Source: Stereocaulon alpinum (taxonomy: Eukaryota > Ascomycota > Lecanoromycetes > Lecanorales > Stereocaulaceae). Taken from it: a DNA stretch of 29,440 nt. The notes under the pieces are model-generated. The model saw only the letters and a list, made by a program, of their open reading frames with translations, had not been told where the DNA came from and did no database searches. The DNA is taken from the NCBI GenBank assembly GCA_018257865.1, contig JAEUBA010000187.1, forward strand, positions 1 through 29,440. The letters are read 5' to 3'. Positions 20,741 to 29,440 of the stretch are shown piece after piece; positions within the stretch are counted from its first letter, which is position 1, and the number at the start of each line of letters is the position of its first letter. Both the position numbers and the translations under genes were made by a program.

Positions 20741-23700
20741 GATAATACTTAATACTAGCTTATAGTAGGTTACTACTTTACTAGATACTAGATCGTAGCT
20801 TAATTTAATCTCCTAGAAGTTTATAGTTTAATAGGACCTATTACCTTCTACCGCTAACTTACTACTACTAAAAGCTCTAAGTAGCTTTAGTATATACGTC
20901 TATAATACCTATTAATTTAAGTATATACTTATTAATAGCTAGGGCTATAGTAAGGAGTATAATATAATTTTTTATACTATTAATCTTAAGGGTCCTAATA
21001 TCGTAGTTAGTATACTAAGGTTAAAGTAAATAAAGATTTTACTCGATCCTTTAGCAGAGTAGTAGCGGTTTAAGGTTAATACTAAAAAGTTTTAGGTTAA
21101 TAAGCCTACTATCTTCGGCTATTACCTTAGAAAGGAGCCTAAAGTTTATATAATTATATACGCTGCTATAGCGACTAATTACTTAGATAGAGGAAGCTTA
21201 GAATAGATTCTAAAGGAACTACTAGAGTTCTTTAATATCTTTTTAAATAAGAAAGCTAGAACCTTACCCTTATTAAAGGAAGGCGACTATATAATTAATA
21301 TTAAGGATAGTAAGGAGCTACCTTATAGCCCTCTCTATAACCTATTTTAATCTAAGCTAGCGGAGCTATAGCGCTATCTTAATAATACGCTTATAAAAGG
21401 CTAGATATACTATTTAGTTTCTTTAGCTGGAGTACCTATCCTCTTTATACTAAAGAAGGATAGTAGGCTGCGTCTTTATATTAATTATTAGGGGTTAAAT
21501 ATAGTAACTATTAAAAATCGATACCTATTACCTCTAATTACTAAGATATTAGACCGCTTATATAGAGCTAAAAAGTTTACTAAGTTAGACTTAAAGGATA
21601 CCTATTATAGGATCTAAATTAAAGAAGGCGATAAGTAGAAGACTACGTTCCGCACCCGCTATAGCTACTTTAAATACTTAGTTATACCTTTTAGGCTTAC
21701 TAACGCCCTAGCGACGTTTTAAGCGTATATTAATAGGGCTCTTATAGGGCTTATTAATATTTTATATATTATTTATCTTAATAATATCTTAATTTATAGC
21801 GCGAACCTAGCGGACTATTAGTAGTATATTTAGTAAGTACTAGAATAATTACGTTAGTTCTCGCTTTTCGCTAACCTAAAGAAGTGTTAGTTTAGTACTA
21901 AACGGGTTGAATTTCTTAGATTTATTATATCTACCGATAGCGTAGTAATAGATTAAGAACGTATAGCGATAATTAGGGAATAGCTTAGGCTAGAGACCTT
22001 TTAAGATATATAAGTCTTCTTAGGCTTTATAAATTTCTACTAGCGGTTTATTTATAATTACGCTACTATTACTACGCCTCTAACCGACTTACTTAAAGGT
22101 AGTAAGGACGGGAAAAAGGTAGGTTAACTTTAGTAGAATAATAGTACTAAAGGTACTTTTTAAAAGCTTTAGAATATCTTTTTTAGTACGCCGTTTCTCT
22201 GCTACTTTAACCTAGAAGTAAAGTTACGTATAGAAACTAATACCTCTAACTTTACTATTATAGTAGTACTTATATAGCCGGATAATAATAGCTACTAGTA
22301 CCTAATTACCTTTTAGTCCTAGAAGATAATTCCTGCGGAGTAGAATTATAAGGTTTATAACTAAGAATTACTCGCTATAGTAGCGGTAATAAAATAGTAG
22401 CGGTACTACTTAGAAGGTAGCCTATTTACTATTAAGGTTTTTACTAATTATAATAATCTTAAGGGCTTTATAAAGTAGAAGTAGTTAAATTCTTAGTAAG
22501 CTAAGTAGGCGCTAAAGCTCGCTACTTTTAATTTTAAAATTACTTATTATACTAGAAAAACGAATCCTACGGATCCGCTATTACGACGCCCTAATTATAA
22601 AGGAAGTTCCCTGCTGAACACTAAGTTATTACTAATATTATAGAATAAACTCGCACTTTAGGGTAGAGATAAGGAAGGTAAAGAAATTATTATAGTAATA
22701 TCGCCGGCGTTTTAAATTATAGGCCTCTAAGTCGTTATTCCTTAGAAGGATATAAGAGGTATTATTAAGTTAGCTTATAAGGATCCTTAATACTTAATTA
22801 AGACTTTAATTTAAGACTTATAAGCTGCTAATAATTAGATAAAATCCTTTTCTATAAATAAGGGTACGCCGTTATAGCGCTATCTCTAAAGTAAGGTATA
22901 GGCTTTAGACCTAGAAGGTTTATTAAGAAATAATAACCGCCTATATATCCCTAAAAATAAAGTCTTAAGGGAAGAACTTATTAGTAAATACTATAATAAT
23001 CCCTTAGTAGGGCACTTTAGTATTAAGAAGATATATAAGTTACTTACCCGCAAATACTTTTAGTATAGGAGTTCTAAGTAGGTTAATAAGTATATTAAGA
23101 CTTATAATATCTACTAAAGGACTAAGGCTCTCTACTATTACCCTTATAGCGAACTAAGTTCGCTTCTAGTTACTAATAAGCCTTAGAAGGAGCTCTTAAT
23201 AGACTTTATTACTAGTCTACCCCTAAGTAAATATAAGAATATAGTCTATAATACTATTCTAGTAATTATTAATCGATTTATAAAGATAGTAAGGTATATA
23301 CCTACTACTACTATAATCGACGCTGCTAAGCTAGCGGATGTTTTTTATACTAAGGTAGTATACTATTATAGTATACCTAATAGTATTATTAGCGATAGAG
23401 GCTTAGTATTTACTAGCGCCTTCTAGTTAGCTATTTATTTTTACTTTAAGATTAAGCGCCGCCTAAGCACCGCCTTTTATCCTTAGACTAATAGTTAAAC
23501 AGAATACTAGAATTAGGTACTAGAGTACTACTTATAGGTCTTTACTAATAATAAGTAGACTACTTAGGCGAAATAGCTACTAATAGTAGAATTTATATAT
23601 ATAAATAGTCTTTATTCCTCTATCGGAACGACGCTGTTCTACTTAATATATAGATATCACCCTAAACTTCGTTAGAAGCTTAAGGATAAGTCCCTTAAGG

Positions 23701-24100
23701 GGAGGATACCTGCTATAAATAAGAGGATTAGATTACTATAAGTGTTAAGAGACGAAGCTGCGGAACGCCTATAGCGCGCTAGAGAGTTTTAAGTTAAGTA
23801 GTATAATAAAAATTATAAGCCTTAAAGCTATAAGGTCGGAGATTTAGTAATACTATTAACTAAGAATCTTAAGTAAAAACGCCTAAGTAAAAAGTTATCT
23901 TATAAATTTATAGGGCCTTTTAGGATTACTAATAAAGTAGGAGTATAGGCTTACCGCCTTCTACTACTATAAACTTATCTTTCTTACTATAATAGAAAAT
24001 CGGTAATTAGGACCCTAAAGATTACCTATACTAAGCGAGCTAATATATCTTAAGAGAATAAAATCTAGATCTCCTCTTCCAGCTAGTACGAATATTAAAA
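20741..24100 (+). pseudogene. Gypsy B pol: protease, RT, RNase H, integrase
   Basis: One phase holds from the protease to the integrase core (20784, 21774 and 23454 are in frame), with only RIP stops. It sits in the -1 frame relative to Gag, so the element probably used -1 frameshifting. Protease LLDTRS: the catalytic DTG became DTR at 20784-20792. RT has LRLYINY (21470), KLDLKD (21580) and YLNNI for YLDDI at 21774-21788, both Asp lost. RNase H has ELLAIVAV (22365). The integrase zinc region near 23005-23110 reads VGHFSIKKIYKLL, TYNIYQ. The core is near 23190-23640 (DFITSLPLSKYK, LVIINRFIKI, IISDRGLVFTSAF, RRLSTAFYPQTN). No chromodomain is seen; the frame fades after about 24060 and the 3' LTR was not found. 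Confidence 0.86.
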
Positions 24101-24390
24101 CTACGAGAATCTTTATATCTTACGCACTTTCCTTTCAACTTATATAATAAATATGTTTTACGCCTAAAAAATACGCCTCCTTTTAAGGATTCTATCGCTG
24201 CAAAAATAATAAAAATCTGTCGATATACGTAAAAGATATCGCTAAGTATATACTATACCTAAGCTAAAGTCCTAGGACTTAGTACTTTTCCTCTATTACC
24301 TAGTTTCTAGACGTATTTTTAATATTAAGAATTATTAAGCTCCTTTATAAATATCTTTCCTTATACCCCTTCTATATATAATACCAGACG
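24101..24390. other. Unassigned stretch after Gypsy B pol
   Basis: It is AT-rich with a partly RIP-escaped patch (near 24120-24215: TTCAACTT, AATATG, GCTGCAAAAATAATAAAAATCTGTCG). No frame or LTR match was found. It ends near CCAGACGTG (24384), a 9-mer also present at 5082 in the stretch after Gypsy A. Confidence 0.35.
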
Positions 24391-25283
24391 TGTTATACGC
24401 TAGACTAATAAGCGGGACTATAATATCTATATTAATCTAGAGTCCTCTATACCTACTATTCTTATAAGCCCTAAGAGACCCTCTAAGAGGTAACGCACGG
24501 CCCTTAGTAAAATCACTAAGAATAGTATAAATAGGTAAAGAAGACTAGGAGGTAGGAGGAAGAAGAAGATAGCTATAAATACTTTAGCTGTTAATACTAT
24601 ATAAGAGACTATAGGAGAGACTGCGGTACTTAGGTGTTTACTAAGTAGGCCGTTCTAGGAGCCTTAGTATAATTCTTATATTAATAGCTATACTATAATA
24701 TAGCGTAATTATAACCCTATTTACTTATATTTATAGGTAGTAATCTTATAAAGAGTCCCTCTACTAGCTCCTACTCTAGAAGATATTACTAGGTCAGCGC
24801 CTACTAAGTTTATAGATATTAACTTAATTACTCCCCTACCTAAACTAGTATACTCTAAGCGCACTCTACGCTACTACGCCTATTAGGAACGAACTATAGA
24901 AGACTATAGCTTAGACTACCCTAGTCGCTAGTATAGCCTATATTAGCTGAGGAATAGGGCTATATTCTAGTTATATAGGGACCTAGCTACGGCTAAAGAC
25001 GTAAAGCTCTTTATAATTAATAAAGGTTTTTATAATATATCTAATACCTACCCCTACTATACTACTTAGTCTTAGCCTATAGAACGTAGGCCTTATAATT
25101 AATAGCTATATTATAATAATAGGAAGAATAATTAGCTACCGCCTAATTAATTATATAAGCTAGAAGAGGTCGATCTATTACCTAATAGACTAGAAAAGGA
25201 CCGTAAGCTTATAGCGCGTAAAATAAATAACTTACTCTATAAAATTAAAGATATCCTAGTAGATAGGTACCCTATATACTATA
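24391..25283 (+). pseudogene. Unrecognised basic-protein frame, interrupted by a LINE tail
   Basis: A plus-strand phase free of TGA reads ESSIPTILISPKRPSKRQRT, then INRQRRLGGRRKKK (basic, nuclear-signal-like), LAPTLEDITRSAPTKFID, YSKRTLRYYAY, IEDYSLDYPSRQYSLYQLR and a C-terminal helix LEEVDLLPNRLEKDRKLIAR. It stops at 25283 where the LINE tail begins. The charge pattern and proline-rich blocks look coding, but no family is recognised. Because RIP DNA lacks TGA in all frames, openness alone is not evidence. It may be part of a Helitron, a Gag-like ORF or a captured gene. Confidence 0.38.
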
Positions 25284-25375
25284 GGACTACTTGATTGATT
25301 GATTGATTGGTTTATACGCCTATTCTAGTATCTATATATACTAATAAGGGTGTTCTATTATATTATTTGTGAAAC
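25284..25375 (-). mobile_element. 5'-truncated Tad1-like LINE, 3' end only
   Basis: The reverse complement matches 18053-18122 of the full LINE through AATATA-GAACACCCTTATTAG and on to the TCAA tail, here four full units. Only about 90 bp are present, a normal result of aborted target-primed reverse transcription. It interrupts the frame at 24391-25283. A clear target duplication could not be fixed. Confidence 0.82.
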
Positions 25376-26526
25376 TAGTAGATGGTATACGTAGTATACC
25401 TTTCCTAGCCGTAAGAGAAACTATAGTATAGTACCTAGATAAAAACTCCCGCTTATCCTTAACGATATAATTACTTTTGGTTTAGGGATTATACCTTAGG
25501 CCTCCTTAATACCGGTAACTCTTAACTATGTTCTTTAATATTATACTGAGCGCTTTATAATATTATTTCTAATACTAACTATAATATACGCCCTTTATAT
25601 TATACTTAGCTCTTAAGGACCCTACTATATTCTTCTATATCCTTTAACTTTATTATAGCGCTAAGCGCCTTATAACTTTCTTTAACCTTTACTATATTAA
25701 TATAGGGGGGGGGGAGGAGGGGGTATATAGCCGTCCTATAAGGGTTTAAGTTATTAGCGCTGATTAGTAGTATTTATTAGTATCTATAGTAGTACCGGAT
25801 TTAGCTGTTCGGTAGTTTACTAGTTAAGGATATAAGAAAGGGGGGAAGCTATATATACCGCCTAGGAGGCTTATACTTATATAAAGAATTAGATAGTATA
25901 ATATCCCGCTGGTTATATTAGATAGTACTTACTTCTATCCTTATATACTTTACTTTAGGGGGGAGCTAACCCTTTAGCTTATAATTATAGTTATACGGCG
26001 CTACTTATACTAAAGGCTCGCCTAGCTACTTAGATAGGGGCCGTCCTTTTCTAAAATACGCCTTCTAATTTATAATTTAGTATATCCTTCTCTTAGTCCT
26101 ATATACCTATAACCCTAGCCTTCCCCTAGGATAAACTGCGCGTTAGTCTTAACTAGTAGATATATATTAAGCGTACGTAGATATTAGATTTTTTTAAATT
26201 AACGGCTAGGTAGGTATTACCTATACTCTTTACTTATTAGGCTGAGATACTATACCTAATACTAATTCTTGCTATCTAGTCTCGATCGTAGGGGAGGTAT
26301 AATAGTTATAGTAGAGTTAGGGTAGGTATTATCGCATTGCCTAAAAAACTCTATACGGAGTTCTCAGCAACTATGCGACGTCTTAACATCGTTCAACCTG
26401 CAATATATTAGGGGAGACATCTCAGCTCTGAATAGGTATTCAGGTTCGTAGCTAGTACCGCGTACAGGTGTATCTCCATCGCTAGCCATAGCCTATATCT
26501 ATAAATAAGAAAGAGGTATAATTATT
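25376..26526. other. Unassigned stretch between LINE tail and Gypsy C
   Basis: No recognised gene. A minus-strand phase at about 25398-25700 reads YKALSAIIKLKDIEEYSRVL and SAQYNIKEHSQELPVLRRP and may be coding, but this is not certain. A 12-base G run followed by GGAGGAGGGGG lies at 25707-25729. The rest (25730-26330) is RIP-depleted without a readable frame. The last 160 bases before 26490 escaped RIP (separate entry). Confidence 0.4.
26331..26490. other. CA/TG-rich island that escaped RIP
   Basis: More than fifteen CA or TG dinucleotides occur in 160 bases (CGCATTGCC, CTCAGCAACTATGCGACG, TTAACATCGTTCAACCTGCA, GTACAGGTGTATCTCCATCG), while the flanking kilobase has almost none. The base composition is also more even. 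No reading frame, tRNA fold or known RNA was recognised. It is presumably single-copy sequence, or sequence inserted after RIP. Confidence 0.75.
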
Positions 26527-28696
26527 TCTCAGTTTTACGAATTTCTATTAGAAGTTTATCTATAGATATTCGAAAACTGCTATACCTCTTACTAGCTTAA
26601 CCCGTAACGAAGTACCGTTTATATAGTTAAAGGATATAGAGGCAGCCTTTAGGACCCTTTAGAAGCAGTTCGCTTCTAGTCTAATATTATATTAGTTTAA
26701 CCTAGAGTCGCCTATTCGTCTCTATACTAATACCTCCGACGGAGTAATCGGAGTAGTAATTAGCTAACTATCTATAAATAATAGCCCTAACACGGGAAAA
26801 ATAGGGAAAATAGGTATTGCCTATTATTAGCACCCTATAGCCTTCTATAGTAGGAAGTTGCTAGACGCTAAAACCAGATATCTAATATACGATAAGGAAT
26901 TACTTGCTATTATAGACGTATTTCGTATTTGGAAGGTTTATCTGGAAGGAACTAAGTACTAGGTTTAGGTCTTAACGGACTATAAGAACTTAACGTTCTT
27001 CCTATTAACTAAGGAGCTTAATAGACGTCTAGCTTAGTAGTATAAAGAGTTATTAACGTTTAATTTTAGAATAGAATATATTAAGGGTAGCGAGAATAAT
27101 ACTATAGATATACTTAGTAGAAGAGCTAATTATATATCGAACGTTTAGTAAAGTTCTAGAACGGTTCTAATATATTACTAAGATAGATTATTACGACCTA
27201 ATATAGCCGGACTATATATAGCAGTAATAATAACTATTAATAGTAAAGATTTAACTAAGAGGATACTAAAAGACTTATTAAAGGATAAAGTTATATCTAA
27301 GATCTATAAAGATATTAATAGCTATAACTTATTCGGAAAAACAGATCTAAGATTACTAACCTTTTAAGAATAGATTTATATCCCTATAGGTACTTAAGGA
27401 GAAATTTTTAGGATTTACTATAAAGTAGAGAGCTCTAGTAGATATTAGGGGATTAAAAAGATACTTAAGAAGATATCTCGCAACTTCTACTTTCCCCGGA
27501 TATAGAAATATATCGAGGATTATATTAATAAATGCGATATATATATTAGAACGAAATATTCCTAATATAAGTCTTATAGAGAGTTGAAATCGCTAGTAAT
27601 CTTAGATAGTCCGTAGAAAAGTATTACGTAGGATTTTATTATTAAACTCCTAAAGTTAAAGGAACGACTAATAGGTATATACTATAATATAATCTTAGTA
27701 ATTAACGACCGACTAACTAAGATAGCGTATTTTGTACTATATAAGGAAGTATCGAACGCTAAGGATCTAGCGTACGCGTTCTTACGAATAGTAGTAGCTA
27801 ACTATAGGCTTCCTAAAGAGATTATCTTAGATAGAGATAAACTCTTCACCTCTAAGTTTTAGAGATCGTTAATAGATATAATAGGAATTAGGATAAAGAT
27901 AAGTATAGTATTTCCTCCGTAGATAGATAGTTAGACGGAAAGAACTAACTAAATACTAGAGTAATATCTTAGGTGCTATATTAACTACTAATAAGATAAT
28001 TAGGTATCCTATCTACTAGTAGCGCAGCTAGTATATAACGGATTAATATCTAACCTAATAGGTATAACGCCGTTTCGAGCTAATTATAGGTTCGAACTAC
28101 GTATAATACTATTACTAAAGGGAATCGAACTGAAGGCGCAGAAAGTAACTATTATTACTAAGGAAATAGTAAGAATCTATTAAGAATTATAAAAAGACTT
28201 ATAGTTCCTAAGTAACTACTTAGCGATATATTATAATTAAAAACGTTCGAAGGGACCGAATATTTCTAAAGGGGATAGGGTATATCTTCTTCGCAGAAAT
28301 TTTAAAACTAATAGGCCTAGTAATAAGCTTAATTATATAAAGCTAGGACCGTTCCTTATAAAGGAACGTAAAGGGGATATAAACTATATACTAGACCTCC
28401 TATAACTAATAAGGAAGTACCTAGTATTCTATATATTATTACTTAAGAAAGTAGACCCTGAAATACTACTAAGGACCGCACTATTACTCTTAGATTAGGA
28501 TAATAAGGAGTATAATATTAAGGAAATTCTAGATTACTAGGTAATTAAGGGGAAAAAGAGGTATCTAATAAAGTAGTTAGACTATAATTAGTTAGAAAAT
28601 ACGTAGGAATTACTATCTACGCTTAACTACCCTAAGAAGCTGGAGCAGTTCTAGAAACGAAATCCGCAGTTAGGGGATCCTACTTAGAAAAGTTAA
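26527..28696 (+). pseudogene. Ty3/Gypsy chromovirus C pol: RNase H, integrase, chromodomain
   Basis: The frame is intact from 26543 to the TAA at 28694-28696 apart from RIP stops. It starts abruptly in the RT-RNase H connection (TNFYWKFIYRYSKTAIPLTSL). RNase H: RLYTNTSDGVIGVVIS (26710-26760), HPIAFYSRKLL, YDKELLAIIDVFRIWKVYLEG, VLTDYKNL, with TNTSD the RIP form of the first catalytic Asp block. The integrase zinc region reads YINKCDIYIRTK (27525-27555, one Cys kept). The core runs from DFIIKLLKLKE to LVINDRLTKI, LDRDKLFTSKF and the conserved PPQIDSQTERTNQ. A chromodomain at 28511-28640 reads YNIKEILDY, KKRYLIK, LDYN, with its Trp codons as TAG. The 5' half is missing, cut at the RIP-escaped island. 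The element is less eroded than B. Confidence 0.87.
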
Positions 28697-29110
28697 TCTC
28701 ACCTATATTAAAGGATAATAAGTTATTTAGGACTTTAGAAGTAGCAGCTTCCTTCTCCCTTTCCTCCTCCTTCTTTAAGAACTTAATATTCCTTACCTCT
28801 TATTAGACTATTTTCGCTTAGTCCGCCTTAATCCTTTAAATCTACTTCCGCAGGCGAGAAAGCTTTATAAAGGCTTTATCCTCCTTACTACGTAATTTAG
28901 TACGCTATTCCTCTATCCGTTTCTACTTAGGAATATTAAGCGGAGATAACTTATACTTATTACTACTATAAATATACTTAACGTATCGATCGGATACTTC
29001 CCCTATATAATATAGGAGGCCTAAGTTAGTATACTATATATAGGAGCGTTTCAATAAGGAAGCTATCCTAAGTTTTAGGACTAACTAACGATAATAAGTA
29101 AGGGAGTTCG
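28680..29110 (-). pseudogene. Antisense coiled-coil frame between Gypsy C pol and LTR
   Basis: The minus-strand phase reads LKRSYIWYTNLG, YIGEVSDRYVKYIYSSNKYK, then LSPLNIPKWKRIEE and a long charged helix (KLRSKEDKAFIKLSRLRKQ, KFLKKEEEREKEAATSK). It ends GEINFSK followed by TAG at 28682-28680, overlapping the pol end tail to tail. RIP stops are read as Trp/Gln. Short antisense coiled-coil ORFs with an LRKQ block between pol and the 3' LTR are known to me from fungal Gypsy elements, but their function is not established. The identification is by recall of that pattern, hence moderate confidence. Confidence 0.45.
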
Positions 29111-29182
29111 TTAGTTTCTTAATCCTTAGTATAAGGAAGAAATACTTAGGTTATTAAGTTACTTTCGGGACGAAAATAACTA

Positions 29183-29195
29183 AATAAGGGGATTA
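29183..29195 (+). other. Polypurine tract of Gypsy C
   Basis: ATAAGGGGATTA lies directly before the LTR start. This is the expected place and kind of sequence for plus-strand DNA priming in an LTR retroelement. Confidence 0.5.
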
Positions 29196-29440
29196 TATTA
29201 CGGGTAACCCCGCAGGGTTATAAGTAAGGTATGTAATAGGGTTAATAGGTAAAGGACTATTAAGAGAGGACCTAGTAATATAGGTAATCTAGAGTATATT
29301 AGGCAGATTACAGAGTAATATAGTAGATATAGGGTTAGATTACCCGGATTATATTAGGGCTTAGTATAGTCTATAGTAAATATATAAGGAAGGGGTTTTC
29401 CTTTAGTAGAATAATTCTTTCCTTATATTTAACTTATATA
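29196..29440 (+). repeat. 3' LTR start of Gypsy C (runs past window end)
   Basis: It begins TATTACGGGTAACCCCGC; the first bases read as RIP-changed TGTCAC. A perfect short inverted repeat, TAACCC-CGCA-GGGTTA, lies at 29205-29220. The position after pol and a purine tract supports an LTR. The 5' LTR partner is not in the window, so the call cannot be confirmed here. Confidence 0.55.

Noticed and set aside
5082..24392. Shared 9-mer CCAGACGTG at 5082 and 24384 as a common LTR end
   Set aside because: The match does not extend into flanking sequence on either side, so it may be chance.
25707..25729. G-run as a possible G-quadruplex or assembly artefact
   Set aside because: A single homopolymer followed by GGAGGAGGGGG; no function can be argued from sequence alone and no neighbouring feature uses it.
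26331..26490. tRNA-like GGTTCGTAGC in the RIP-escaped island
   Set aside because: No acceptor stem, D-arm or anticodon arm can be folded around it by eye.
1..29440. CRISPR array, bacterial operon or integron features
   Set aside because: No regularly spaced repeats, no ribosome binding sites and no prokaryotic gene layout; all evidence points to fungal transposons under RIP.

Overview
This window looks like an AT-rich, gene-poor block from a filamentous ascomycete genome (Pezizomycotina; a Dothideomycete would fit, but that is inference). It appears to be made almost wholly of transposable-element remains inactivated by repeat-induced point mutation (RIP). CpA and TpG are almost absent over long stretches and are replaced by TpA. 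Former frames are riddled with TAG and TAA (from CAG, CAA and TGG) but almost never contain TGA. No intact host gene was found. Reading frames were judged by translating through RIP-type stops and looking for family motifs, because open length means little here.

Layout. 1-1830: 5' part of a Tad1-like LINE on the minus strand. 1837-4947: 3' half of Ty3/Gypsy chromovirus A (RT, RNase H, integrase, chromodomain, AT-hook-like tail), plus strand, frame intact apart from RIP stops. 4948-5587: unassigned, with a 69-bp tandem duplication. 5588-6757: unrecognised 389-codon frame on the plus strand. 6758-6984: linker with a near-perfect palindrome that escaped RIP. 6985-10241: Gag, protease and start of RT of a second Gypsy element (A') on the minus strand, with its leader and a palindromic island up to 11162.

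11163-19102 is one Helitron on the minus strand, split by a full-length Tad1-like LINE (12677-18125, plus strand). The LINE is flanked by a 14-bp direct repeat, ACTTTTAAAACTTA. If the LINE and one repeat copy are removed, the Helitron reading frame closes exactly next to its HUH motif. At 19103 the Helitron gives way to Gypsy element B (Gag from 19429; protease-RT-RNase H-integrase in the -1 frame relative to Gag, to about 24100).

24391-25283 is an unrecognised plus-strand frame. 25284-25375 is a 5'-truncated LINE tail on the minus strand. 25376-26526 is unassigned but holds a 160-bp island (26331-26490) dense in CA/TG that clearly escaped RIP. 26527-28696 is Gypsy chromovirus C (RNase H, integrase, chromodomain). 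It is followed by a minus-strand coiled-coil frame, a polypurine tract and the start of an LTR at 29196.

The elements do not act together as a system. They record successive insertions followed by RIP, which also altered catalytic residues (HUH, YLDD, DTG, zinc knuckles).
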